Positions 1 to 12,700 of a DNA stretch of 64,000 nt are shown in pieces. The notes beneath the pieces are model-generated. The model did not search any database. It had not been told where the DNA came from and was given only the letters and a program-made list of their open reading frames with translations. Within the stretch, counting starts at the first letter, position 1. Every line of letters starts with the position of its first letter. This DNA comes from Lucifuga dentata (Eukaryota > Chordata > Actinopteri > Ophidiiformes > Bythitidae). The stretch spans positions 502,720-566,719 of the forward strand of contig VXCM01000981.1 in the NCBI GenBank assembly GCA_014773175.1, read 5' to 3'. The translations under genes and the position numbers were made by a program.

Positions 1-558
1 CAATCGATGGAAAATACGTGTAGAACTCAACAATGGAACTAGCATAGACGATCCTGAGGAAAGCGGAGAGACAAATGACTTTTAGAACATGTAAATGTAA
101 ATTGATAAATATAAACTGGAGTGCAAGGCTGAACTAGCCTAAACAAAATTTGTCTTGTTCTAATAATATATTGGCCCTAAAGAGAAATAAATGATTAGAA
201 TAATAGTAAAAATAGGATTTAATTGCTTTAAATCTCATTGAGTACAACAAGGATTAGCGCTGGTTATCATTCAAAGTTAATTTTTAATACCAGAATGAAT
301 ACTAATTCCTTAACAATGCATTTTTGATATCCTTTTGATATTGATAGTACAAGTGTTCAATTAACTTACTTATTGTTTGATTAATTATTCAGTATCAAAC
401 GACACTATATTTTTTGGTACTTGGTAATGTAACTCAAACAATATACAGCAATACCTGATCAATATTAAAAACAGAACAATAATGACACATATATAAAATT
501 ATCACATCCGCTAGGATTTCTAAAGTATCTAATTTGGATAAATCCAATCCACACCTAC
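1..558. other. PIGN intron sequence left of the last visible exon
   Basis: AT-rich DNA with no exon-like frame that continues the PIGN protein after SWTTL. The remaining C-terminal exons must lie outside the window. Confidence 0.6.
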
Positions 559-3500
559 CTAATGTGGTCCAGCTGATAATCTGATTAAGGAGCGGCAGAC
601 CCTGTTTCAGCTTTAGACTGGAGTGTGTGAGGGACGGCATGTATGCACACACAGCCACATGGAGCATCTATTAAATTAAATTAGACACATTATCATGCAG
701 TAACATAACAATTATTGACATATGATCTTACATGCAGTCAACACACAAGGTGACTATTGTTACCTGGAAAGCAAACTGGTGTCTGTCACTAGTAGTCAGT
801 GTTCGTTGTCGTGACGACCAGCGGTAACAGGCTGAAGTGAAGAGTGTAAGTAGACCTGCACAGGTACTAAGCAAACATCAGATTAAAAAANAAAAAAAAA
901 AAAAAAAAAAAAATCATATATTACTACATTAGTACTGTATAGCTATATTTTGCAGCTTCATGTTGATTAACTGGCACATATTACTGTATATTTTTGTTAT
1001 TTCTTTTCATTTTCATTGTGTAAAGGTTTATGTGTTGAACATTATCAAAGCTGCACAACTTGAGATTGATACCTAAAAAAAATGCATCCAATAAAACAAA
1101 CCCATGTGTCCTGAACTGTCCTGAATGCTTCATTTTAGATGAGTTCTTTACTTCCGTAACATGCTGTTGTCAGTGTGGACTACATCTGGTTCAAACAAGT
1201 GTTTGGTCATGATCAGGTCTGATACAGCTGACCAGTCAGAACAGAGCAGGCTTTTTTGGGAACGGGCCTTAAAGAGATAGAACCTGTTTTCAGTCAGTGG
1301 GCACAATGGTGCTGCAGCAAGGAAGACTAGAACTGGATCAGTTTCAAAACAGACCCCTAAATGAAAATAACATAGAAATCTGTATATGTCCACTTTATAG
1401 ATATGACTGTTAACTCCATCACTTTTTTATGGAGATTGCATTATTATACTTAATGTTGATTTTTGATAATTAATGTTTGCTTCTTATTATTTGCTGCTTT
1501 TTTTCAACAATGTACAGAGTTGATTTGTACTGTAGCAAATTTCCTTCACCATTCTGTGATGAAGTTTAATATTTATCAAGTACTGAGAAAAGGCGTTTTT
1601 CATTGTGACTGATCTGAATGACTTTCTTTTTTTTTTTTTTTTTTTTNTTTTTTTTTTTTTTTTTTTGCCATGGCTCCTGCATTGTAGTAAAATTTCTGAT
1701 AAATGTAAGCAAATAGAGGAAGCGGTTTGTGGAACACTTACACCAGATGTATGTTCGGCTCTCTGCCCACAACAGGCATCAAGGGGAAGACAGCCAGACA
1801 CAGACAGCCCAGCAGCCAGCTCACCGAACGGAACTAAACACACACACACACACACACATGCACAAAATCAGTTCATCTAATTACAAATGGGCTTAAATCT
1901 AGAATGAAACAAATTAGGTTCATTTGACTGATGATAAAGAGGGAAATCAAAATGCAAGTAAGAGCAGAAATATTCATCTTATCAAAATTTGGCACAGTCG
2001 TGAAACAATGTACTTGTTCCAAAGCTGATTTTTATTTTTAGAAGTGGACAGATGTTGACCCAGAAATTCCTTAGACACCTAATATGTTACTGGAATGGAG
2101 GAGTTATCTTAACCTGGCAAGAAAAATGTAAAAGTGTATCTCCTATTTGCAGAAATGTAAGAGAACGATAATCTTTCGTCAATATTTTAGTGCCAGCTTG
2201 ATAAACAAAGAAGGCTTAATGAAGTAAAATGTTATTTAATAAGAACAGGATGTTCATAATAGAATAGAAAAAAGGAAAAACAAAAAGGCAAAAAATGTAC
2301 TGATTAAGGTGCAAATGTTTTTGTGGCTGTTTTATTTCACTAATTTATCCATGGAGAAAGTAACAAGCATCATTTGAGATTTACATGAAGTTTTGTTCTT
2401 GTGTTTGCTTTTCTTCATAGGAAATTTCCTTTCTCCACCTGCATGAATCAATGCATTGATAATCATGTGTGGCTGCTTTACCTTGGCCCTGCTGTAGAGT
2501 CCAGACAGGAGGGGCCAAAGAGAGAGAGCAGCCAGACCCACAGTCAGCATGACGCGATGAAAGAAACTCACCACCTGGGGGCAGCAAATACAAACTGTTA
2601 CTTGTAGTGAGTATATGAAGGTCAGCTTCAGCTTCAGACATAGGAGTAATTTTTTTACCTTTTACTTTAGTGCTTTTTTCTAGCAGTTGCAGTGACTAGT
2701 TGATTTGCAAATTTTGATTTTACATAACGTTTTCTGAGTACATTTTACTTCTAAAAATTTACTTAAATAGAATTGTGCATGCAGGACTTTTACTAGTAGT
2801 GAAGTATTCTATTCAGGTAAGGATATGAAGACTTCTACTTTATTTGAGTACTTCTATCACCACTGGACATTTCTGATTAAAAGACACCTACCAGTAGCTC
2901 GATCCCAAACGCTACCAGCAAAAAGTAGCCCAAACATTTGCACAGTGGCAGAGAAAGTGCTGACCGAATCACATTTGTCAGAGTTCCAGACCTGAAATGG
3001 AACATTAGTGATGTAATTCTTTGCTACAATCAAAAAAAAAAAAAAGNAAAAAAAAAAAAAGAAAGAAAATGAACCATTTGTCCATTTACACAACAGAGAT
3101 AAGAAACATGAATGGACACAACAGCACTTCAAAATAATCTAATTAACACTATGGCTCAACCTGAATATGAATGAGTGTGTGTGTATGAATACTCACTCTT
3201 TGAGGACAGAGTACCATACAGGGACAGGCAGCAGGCAGTAAATGTAGTAGGTAATAGGACTCTTTTGGATAAGCAGGAACACAGTGATAACTACCGCTAC
3301 ACACATACACAGCCTCATCAGGGTATGGTTTGGAGCCTGTCACNCCCCCACACACACACACACACACAGACAGGAACATTACCAGAACTGTATGTTGGAA
3401 AAAGGAATCTTTAGATGCAAAGGGAGAGGGTTTTTGAGTCCTAACCTAACCTGTTTGGTGTGACTAGGAAGTCTGCTGAGGTTTGCATGGGTCTTCAGTA

Positions 3501-6500
3501 TGACCAGAACAACATATGAGGTCCAGCCTACAAATCCCAGCACCACACTGCAGCCCAGGAAAAACCTGTCATAGGTGTGGTAGTAGACCAGGCCGTCCAG
3601 GGCGTGGGATATCAGAGACTGGCACAGGGAGGTCTGAACAGGGAAAGATAGGGAGAAAAAGGCAAGGAAATCAGTGAAATCAAATGAAATGAGAGAACAA
3701 AATTGGTGTAAGTTTAGAATAAGCTAATAGCCTGAAGGTTTGGCATGAGCAAAGGGAAAAAAGATTAATATGAAATGATATGTAGAAGAAGAGAAAGAGC
3801 TTGGAAGGAAAGTGATTACTTAAAACCAAACTGTACAGACATTGTGACTAGTGTGAACTCCACTGCAGTTTAACTGGCCACACTGGTGTCAGGCTGCATT
3901 GTTTGACTCTATATTGCAGTATTAGTTCACTAACACACTTTCAGTGCCATAAATGTTTGAACTTACTGAATATATACCAGATTTGAACACCATGAATGGT
4001 GCATCAAAAGACTCCAAATAGATTCACTTAGACAACTGTTTATTTAGCAAGAGCTTGGTAAGTTTGATTCTTTGATATCTTAAGTCAACAACTATACTCA
4101 CAGCATTCTCATACTTCTCCAGCTGAATCAGTATTCTGGCCTGGTGGATGAATTCTGCTTGTTTTGGCTCAGTCAGCAATCTGGAAAAATGGAGTTAAAG
4201 ATAGACACAGAATGTGCAAAGCTGTAAGTAAATGTTTCAAATATGTGGACTAGATATGGTGTGCTTCTTTTGCCTTCACATTAATACAACAAGCTAATAT
4301 CAACAGAATGTTTCCCTGCTTAGTGATAACCCATCAGCAGAACCGTAAACAGTTTTTGCACAATTTTCTCTTCTGCTGCATGATCCGTTACGTTAATGAA
4401 ATATATTGCCAACTTGGAAACTTTGAATATAAGTTATGCATGCCACAATTCCATGAAAAATATGTTTTCTCAAAACTACACAGTGATGAAAAGTAAAACT
4501 CACAAGTTATTAACTCACTTAGCAAATCATTACAAATTATTAACTCACACTTGCACTTACTGGTATGGAGTGAAGAGAAAAGACAAAGTTGTCTCCTTTT
4601 TCTGGGTCATTTTCATCTAGAAAAACATAGAAACATCAGTCATCATTGGCCTATTGGACAGAATTCTGACACACAACATGTGGAGTACAAGACTTGCACT
4701 AATTCTAACTATAATCATAAATGTGGCATGGTGTTTAAAGATATGATTTTTGAAGTTATTCATTAATACCAAGAAATTAGAACCAGAAGAACTGCTAATA
4801 CTGCCACTAATACTATTAACCATAACATACATATATATATATATAATATTCAAAGATTGTAATTTATGGTGTTGGTAAGTAATAGCTCATTGTTTTATTG
4901 GCCTCTCTAAGAGCTTAATGATCAACATGTGACTTATGGGCGACATGCTGTCTCACCTTAAACTGCTCCAGTATCTGAATAGCATTAGTGTACATGCTCT
5001 CTGCCTTAAACTGGTCGCTGCTATTAAGGTACAGAAGAGGTAACACACCCTGAAGACACACACAAGCACACAGATGATCATAAATGCATAAAAACTGTAG
5101 TGTAACGTTTAGAGAAAACAGAATAATGGGCATGTATGAGCACAGTTTTTTCCCCATTATTTAACCTTTTAGTGTCCTTGCTAAATCCATTTTTGATCAT
5201 ACTAAGTTCAGAACACTTACAAGCATGCAGTAGATAATTGTTAAGAAGAAACTAACTGGACTACTTCCTTTGTCTTTAGGTGAGACTGCACTTACAACAG
5301 AGTTGACGGGAATGGGGACTCCAATCAGAGAAGCCATGAGTGGAGCAATGTCAGCCTGAACAAAAACAAAGTAAAAAGACAAAGATTCATATTTCACCTT
5401 GCTATTTGTTCTGTTAGACATATTATTGTTTTCATGTGTTTTAGCTGCACTAATTGATGACTGTGATATCATTACTCCATTGGAGTCATTTTTTCCAATT
5501 TTACTTTCCACTGAATTTGCCTTTTATTTGAACCTACAAATCTGCACTGCAAAAAGTCCTGTATTAGACAGAAAGACAAATTTTAGCTTCTTAAAAGATT
5601 GATATTTCTGCCAAGCCTGATCATTTTTGGCTTGTTTCTATAAAATAGGGCTACAACAATTGCTTTGTTGTTTACACAGCAAGTGTTTCCCACAGGTTGA
5701 AAATTTACTTGTGGCGGTGGGCAGGCATGCCATGTATCCACCCAGATAAAGCCTATAATGGAAAACACTGAAGTGTGAAGGACTTGATCAAAAAATGGAT
5801 CACAAGATAATCAAGTGTGGGAGCTTATTCATGTTTTTCACATTTTCTAGATTTTGTCATATATTTTTTCTTTTGTTTTTTTTTGGTAGAATTTGTCTTG
5901 GAAATTTCTCCTATATTTTTTGAAAATCAAAAACTTTCTACACTTCTTAATATTAAACAAACTAATATTATTTAGGTATATTTTTTTCTGAGAAAAAAAA
6001 GATGACTCAACAACAGAGGATTAAAAAGGGACATGGGTCTCACCTGATTGACATCAACCCTGCGGAGGTGCTCCATTTTCCAATCTGACAGACACAATAA
6101 AGGATCGGATAGGATAAAAAAGGATATACAGCCAATATATACTGTAAATTTAAAAAATTAAGAACTTGCATGTTTCAATGCAAATAAAATACAATAAAAT
6201 TGCCCTGGTCTGAAAAGCTAAAAAAGCTGCTTTAGAGACATAAACAGCAGTGAGAATATGACATGAGCTTCTTACCTTGTAGATACCCGTCAGTGTATGG
6301 TTGGGGATCCGTGACTCTCTGAGCTGTATGAACCCCGGCCCCCCACACCACTAAAGGGGTGAGAGTCTCAGAAGGATGGCCTGCACCATGAGTACCTGGA
6401 GGCACATTGCACACAAACACATTATTTTGACAAATGATCTAAAAGCCTGTGGGTAATCTGGATACTGATAAACAGATAATGCAGACTGCAAAGTGGACTA

Positions 6501-7740
6501 AAAACACACCAAGACACACACTGTCTTACCCCAGTCGGTCATGCCATGATCAGAGGTGAACACATAGGCCGTTCTGCCATCATAACTAAAGAATTCTTCT
6601 ACTGTAGACACCAGCTCAGCTACACCAGAATCTATTAGACCAATATTGTCTAAGTACTCCCTGAAACGAAGACAAACAATTTCATGCAGTGTCTAATAAT
6701 ACATTTGTTTTTCCTGGATTGAAAGATACAACCACATTTCAATTAATTCTGGGAGAATCTATAATTCAGTTTACTTAAACTTGACATAAAATACTGTACA
6801 TTAAGGGTACAAACAAATCTGATGAAAAATGGCAAAACAACAAGAAATCATAATATAATGTGATAGCACATCTAGTTAGAATTAGATGTGTTGGGTCCTA
6901 CTTACTGTGACATTGGTCTGTGGGCATGTCCGTTTGTGTCGATACCCAGTAGATGGAGGAAGAAGATGTTTTGATCCTCGTGCAGACTGTCCCTCAGACT
7001 GGAGTTAGTCTTTGCTGACTGGAAAAATGACTGATAAAGTAGAAGAATTAAACTTGGTGATTACTAAATCCAGACTTCTATCTCACTATTGTGAGCATCC
7101 AAGAATTATTTATTTTTATAACAGAAAAAAGTCTATTTAATTATATAAATACAGTAGGCAAGGCAAGCCTACAGTAAGCAAGGCAAGCCTACAAAAATGA
7201 ATTCTCCAAACACAGAAATCCATCATGACCTCATCAAGTCACCATAATGGCTAACAACGTGGCCCTGACATCATGAAGTCAGGGCCATCTTTAAAATGAG
7301 ACGATGCATCTCAATGTGCTTATCCTGTGCACGATAAAGATTTGCTATATCATAACATTCTTAATCTTCTTCATCATCATGTGCCATACTTTTACTTGTG
7401 TGAACACCCAGCTGTCCAGCCTGGAGGCATCTTTGGAGGCAAAGTCTTCCTCCTCTGCTGAATAGGTGAAGGTGTACACATGGTCCCCACTGGCACCTGA
7501 AAGATAGATAGCAGCAAAACGAGTTTCATATCAAGAAATTTAAAAAGTATGTTTCTAAAATAATTAATTTATCTAAGCAGTAATTTAATACTATTAATAA
7601 TTTAAGACAAAATAACATGACAAACAGATTGATGTGTTATTAAACTCATGTTAAGTATATAAATGTGTTATAAACTCTATCTGATTTCTGCTTTTGTTAT
7701 ACAATGTAATTGTGACCTTATTGATTAGATAAATGTATCT

Positions 7741-7782
<42 letters not shown>

Positions 7783-7901
7783 CTTTGGCAAACATAGGTA
7801 GGATATCAGGGCTGCCCCAGCACCAGGTGTGTCTGCTCTCATTAAACACTGAGTCAAACTCAATAGGATTCTCCTTCCAGCCTAAACATGAAATGCAACC
7901 A

Positions 7902-7962
<61 letters not shown>

Positions 7963-8592
7963 CAAGGTGTTTGCAGTCCACACACATTTGAAAGCAGTTA
8001 CCCACAGCAAATCACAGAAATACTCACTCCCACACCATAACCTTTTACAAATTCAGATAGCTTTGCAAACTCTACCTTTAGCAACAGCACTAACATCCTC
8101 ATAGAAGCCTGCAATGAGAGCAACATGACCGGGCCGAGATTCTGTGGGCACGCGTGTGTGTGACACACCCCAGGTACCCCTTTCCTCCATCACACTCCTG
8201 ATATGAGAGACAGACACACACACACAGCCTTAAGATATCATACATAAGTTAGTCAACATGAACCAAGATACAACAGAACAGACACCAAAAATCTCTAACC
8301 TCAGGTATGGGGCCCTGGATGAGCCGTTGGGGAGGAGGGTGAAGAGGCTGTCTGCTCTGAGGCCATCACCCACCACTAACACCAGTCTGGAGGCAGGTGG
8401 TGCCAGTGGTGTGACCTGGGGTNTGAGGCCATCACCCACCACTAACACCAGTCTGGAGGCAGGTGGTGCCAGTGGTGTGACCTGGGGTGTCATCCCGTGG
8501 ACCAGGGGAGAAGTGAAGTAGATGTCAAAGATAGAGATGAAGAAGACCAGGTGGACCAGCAGTCCAACCAAGAAGAAGGTAATCATCCTCAT
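559..8592 (-). CDS. pign: PIGN, GPI ethanolamine phosphate transferase 1 (partial, C-terminus off window)
   Basis: ER multipass enzyme that adds ethanolamine phosphate to the first mannose of GPI-anchor precursors. Nineteen coding exons in transcription order: 8300-8592, 8076-8197, 7783-7881, 7390-7496, 6906-7030, 6530-6660, 6276-6395, 6044-6084, 5296-5355, 4957-5049, 4561-4616, 4102-4180, 3451-3633, 3197-3336, 2892-2991, 2482-2574, 1742-1833, 764-866, 559-667. All junctions keep phase and give about 693 residues once a 66-nt assembly duplication in exon 1 is removed; the human protein is about 930, so roughly 235 residues lie left of the window. Seen: an N-terminal membrane anchor, then the alkaline-phosphatase-fold catalytic domain with [31 protein letters not shown] and [11 protein letters not shown]...HGAGHPSET (metal-binding Asp, Thr and His), then hydrophobic membrane exons. 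Start chosen at MRMITFF; the third codon is also ATG. The neighbour RELCH is divergent. Confidence 0.95.
5682..5768. mobile_element. Possible short hAT-type MITE remnant
   Basis: The left AGTGTTTCCCACAGG and the right-end complement AGTGTTTTCCATTATA recall the CAGTGTTTCCC termini of fish hAT MITEs. It is only 87 bp, in a PIGN intron. The match is weak beyond the first seven bases. Confidence 0.3.
7743..7961. repeat. GT and CA microsatellites flanking a PIGN exon
   Basis: A (GT)n tract at 7743-7780 lies directly against the donor of PIGN exon 7783-7881 (on the minus strand the intron begins GTACACAC). A (CA)n tract (about 7902-7961) lies about 20 bp beyond the acceptor side. Confidence 0.9.
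8358..8488. repeat. False 65-bp tandem duplication around a single N inside PIGN exon 1
   Basis: Positions 8358-8422 and 8424-8488 are identical and separated by one N at 8423. The insertion is 66 nt, exactly 22 codons, so the frame survives and the predicted protein repeats the segment from PQVTPL to VVGDGL. Other PIGN proteins have this block once, at the first catalytic Asp. This looks like two overlapping contig ends that were not merged. The true exon would be 227 nt. Confidence 0.9.
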
Positions 8593-9781
8593 TTGGAACG
8601 ATGAGTTTTAGAACCACTCTGGGTCTGTGTTCCTGCTGAGACATGAAGGACATATGGAAATGGAGTAAGATATATAGAGTCAAGGGATAAGGAGACCAGT
8701 TAAATTATAGCAATGGTTACCAATCCTGGTCGTTGTGTACTCCAGGCCCCAGCATGGCATATTTTCCATCTTTCCTTGCTCTAACTACATTTAATTAATG
8801 TTTCACAGTCAAGGCCCACGAATGGGAAGGAGGGAGACTGATAAGTCAAAGTATGGGTCAGGTTAAGACTGATCAAGAGCAGGGATAATCCTGTGACCAC
8901 GTCATAAACCAATATTCACAAATTACTCTTTAATAGTTTTCAAAAACAGGTGCTGCAGATCTGTAGTAATTGGTGTTTTGTTTGTTTATTTTTTAATATT
9001 TAGGCTTTAAAAGGTGGCCACATCTTTAGGCCAAGCAAGAAGTCTTATTTTTGGTTCACGTTAGTATTTTACGTTGTGTCAAAGCTGAATGAATGAGTAC
9101 TGAACTACTGCCATGCCACCGACCTGTTAGGCAGATTCCTTTTATCTTCGTAGATGGCTCCGGTGATATCCGTTAAATTAAGAGTTTGTTATGGAATATA
9201 AGATAAAGCTAACCTTTACGTGCGTGCTTTTGTAAAACTCTGTTCCTCTTTCTAAGAAGATTAGTGTGAGAAATGCAGGACTATTGGCACTGTGGGAATC
9301 TACTTCCTCGTTGTGTCTTTGACGTTCTGGACTACTGAATTATGGGTAATGTAGTTTGGATTTTCATTTCCCAGCCAGCTTTATTTTAAATTGACTTATC
9401 TGGAAACATCAATAAAAATAAATTTAAAAAAAACAATGGCTTTGTCTTTTATTAACAAATTAATGTATCGTTATACATGTATGTAAAATGTTATTTTCTA
9501 GGACAGGTTAGCTAGCATGGGCTATCAGCTGTCTGTCAACTCTGCCCTGCCCAGCTTTCCTGCTCTCACCAGTATCCAATCATATTCAGGTATTCCATGA
9601 AAGGGGTGGGCTTTGAGGTAATGTTCCTTAAACCTGACCAATCACGCTTTGGCATTCTTTCCCTTGTCAAAGCAGGCTACCAAACCTTAGCTAGCTAGGC
9701 TAGCATCCATTCAGGAAGAAGTGGGTCTCAGCTTAGTTTGCTAAAAAAAAAAAAAAAAAAAAAAATCTTTATAGAGCAAAA
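8593..9781. promoter_or_regulatory. Divergent promoter region between PIGN and RELCH
   Basis: The two start codons are 1.2 kb apart, head to head. A minus-strand acceptor (ctcag at 8636-8640) ends the PIGN coding exon at 8635, leaving 43 nt of 5' UTR there. A good minus-strand donor (gtaaag, 9219-9214) suggests a noncoding first PIGN exon starting upstream of about 9220. CCAAT boxes lie at 9576-9580 and 9638-9642 on the plus strand. The 13-mer ACTACATTACCCA (minus strand, 9355-9343) fits the promoter consensus ACTAYRNNNCCCR linked to ZNF143. A 23-nt A-run (9743-9765) sits just before the RELCH start. No TATA box is evident. Transcription start sites are not determined. Confidence 0.6.
9343..9355 (-). 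promoter_or_regulatory. ZNF143/M4-type promoter motif
   Basis: On the minus strand the sequence is ACTACATTACCCA, an exact fit to ACTAYRNNNCCCR, a motif enriched near vertebrate housekeeping promoters and bound by ZNF143. It lies about 100 bp upstream of the inferred PIGN noncoding exon donor, so it is well placed for PIGN. Function is inferred from the match only. Confidence 0.45.
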
Positions 9782-12700
9782 ATGGCGGCGGCTAACGTCA
9801 ACCCTTTTAATTTGAGTGATTCCGAAGAAGAGGCTGAACGGCCCCCGAATGAAACGGTTGACACAGAGAGAAGCCCAAGTGACGGGGCGCCAGGGCCGCC
9901 GCCAGGCAACCCTTTCTCCCCGCCTGCGGACGCCGAACCTCCGACCCTCCTGCTGTCTAGCAACCGGACAAGCCCCAGCGGTGAGGGCATCTCGGTGTCG
10001 GCCGCGACCACCGCCGCTATGGCAGGCAGCACTGAGTCACGGGTATCAGTGGATGTCATTGCTGCTCAGCTGTTACGGGACCAATACATTCTTACGGCCC
10101 TGGAGTTTCACACTGAACTGTTGGAAGCAGGCAGAGAGCTTCCGAGACTGAGGGATTATTTCTCCAACCCGGGCAACTTCGAGCGCCAGAGCGGTACCCC
10201 GCCTGCTTCCAAAGACCAGGTACTCGGACCTGGTGGACCACTGAGTAAGTAGATGTTTCTCTTCAGATGTCTTTTATAATGATGCAGTGTGCAAACAAAG
10301 CCCGCTAGCTTGCTAATGTTAGCTTAAACCACTGGATTTGGAATTCAGTCGATCATGAGATCTCTGCTTGCTGCACCTGCTCGTCGGTTTTGGGGCCCTT
10401 AGCCAACAAGCGGGTTTTGTTGTTTAGCTGAATAGGATGACAGACAGATTAAGCATCATATAAATGTGATTAGGCTACTCCACTGTGTAGTTCCTAAAAA
10501 ATGTAAATTCAGTGTAAATGTAATGTAATATAAAAAGCATGTCCTTTAATATTTTCTCAGCCCTGAAATGATCAGACTAATGTGATTTCCCTTTTTATCC
10601 GGTAAACCACAGGTAGATCACAGGTCAGGATCAGATACTGCACAGAGCAAAGAGAGGGATACAATCAGTGGAATTTAGTGCCTTGCTCAAGGACATTTCT
10701 GCAGGATATATTAATCAAAAACTGTATTTGAACCTGTTGTTGCTCATATACCAGTTGTTTAGTGGTCAAGAGCAAGTATATCTATGTACTGTCTTCTCTT
10801 TATGGTCTACTTCCTCCATGTAAGAACCTAAAACACAAAGTAACCTGGTGACTGATCTGGACTCATGGCATCAAAGCAACACAGCATGCAAATGGTCCAG
10901 ACGAAAACACAAATAAGGCCACAAATACAGCACAACAGGAGTAGTATTACCATAAACACTAAGTCGGAAGAAAGAAGGGAATATGAGTGGCAAAACCATG
11001 TCTGATGGCCCCATTTAATTGTGGTGAGTGGAGAAAATCTATCCACCTCACCTCAGGTCTCACCATTACATGTAACACAGACCTGAGACACCTTGTAGAT
11101 TACCGTGGTATAAAAACATCAGAGTGGCTATTCAGAACCAGATACAGAAAAGAAAAATACAATGTCTGACCTTAATTTACACCTCAGATTAGAATTAGAT
11201 TTGGTTTGTCAGAATATACATTTATCTTAAATCTAGGAGAAAAAAGGATAGGAATGATGTCAGTGACCCATATGGACAATTATACACCTGTGCTGTCTTT
11301 TAAACAATCTCTGTGCTCCATTAGCAGGAAGCGCCATGGGCTATGGATTGAATTAAAATAATTTTCTTGAATATTTTGAATATGTCTATTGTATTTTATA
11401 ATGTTATTTAAATGAATAGAACTGTGTACTATTTGATGTTGTGTCTGGTGACAGCATTTCTTCTGACAGCAGTATAAGTCAGTTGCGTGCAGTATTTCTT
11501 CTCAGTTTTTTGGGTGTTGGAGTAGCTCTATCTTTTAAATCCAGCTTTGCCCCTCATCAGCTCCTGAATATGAATATTTCAGTTTAAGATTGGCTTGTTG
11601 ATGTTTACAGTATGACAGTCATGCTGCGTTTGTAATTGTTACTTTTCTGCACAGCTAAAGCAACAAGGCTATTTGATGCATTTTCATTCATCAAATTTGG
11701 CATTTCTCCTGGAAACAGCTGAGGACAAATTAATGTAAAGAAAACACTAATAGGGTTTTTTTGGGAATGGATTCTTGCCTTTATTTATATGTGGTGGTGC
11801 AGGATGTTTGGGGATCTAACAGGAGGATGTTATGTGGTCTTGAGGGTGGGGTTGGCACTGGCCTGACTCTTAACACAGGCAGATAGCAGACAACCGTCAG
11901 CAGATCCACTCCATCCATTGTCTGTCAATAGTAAACACCCATCCTGAACTGAATATTTAGGCAGGCTGACTTCCTGTAGCAATGACAAACAGCTCTGAGG
12001 TGTGTGTTGTCGTAGCCTTCATGCAAATGGAAGGTCTGTTGGTTGCATTATCATAGACTCTCCCAGATGATTTGAGGCAGGGTAGCAGAATAAATATTTG
12101 ACGATAGCTTCCTAGTATGACAGGACTTGTCAGCTCCCCTGTTGTTAAACTGATTGGTATGCCATGGAGAAACAGTCATTTCAGTTTTTTGTTTTTTTTT
12201 TTTTTCATTTTAAAAAGTACATTAAATGTTCAATGTGTTTTTGAAATCATGATGCTAGCCGAAAAATCAAATTTGTCATGTTCTGAAGAAAAAACAAAGT
12301 GGCTGATGAGAGTGAAAGGGAGGAACAGAGCTCAGAGCCTTTTCAGTTTTCCTTCCAGCTGATAGCCAAAGACCTCATGTGATCACTGGAATGATCTTTT
12401 CCACGTCAGGCAGGAAAACATTCCCCTGTTGCATTTTAACAGGGAGATGAGTAGCTGCCGAGGATGAAAAGGATGTTGCTTGAATGTCTGCCTGTCTTCT
12501 GATGTCGACAAAGAAACACGCTGCTCAGAGAGCCAAGTTTCTATGTGCTTTTTCAAGCAAAGGCGAGAGTTTTGATAACGCTTTTAGCCGTGTTGTTTGT
12601 TGTAGTATATTTGGTTTGCAGAATGTTATGCTGACAGAAGGTGGTGGAATGAGGCATACTGTAGTTTGTGGATAAATGGAATGTGCACATGACATGATAT

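Noticed and set aside
1148..1393. 81-codon minus-strand frame between PIGN exons
   Set aside because: I tested it as a missing PIGN exon. PIGN is continuous without it (exon 1742-1833 joins 764-866 in phase), and it matches no part of the protein.
1605..1880. Poly-Phe/Poly-Lys frames around T/A runs (also near 12913, 22336, 50815, 61827)
   Set aside because: Translations of homopolymers containing assembly Ns; not proteins.
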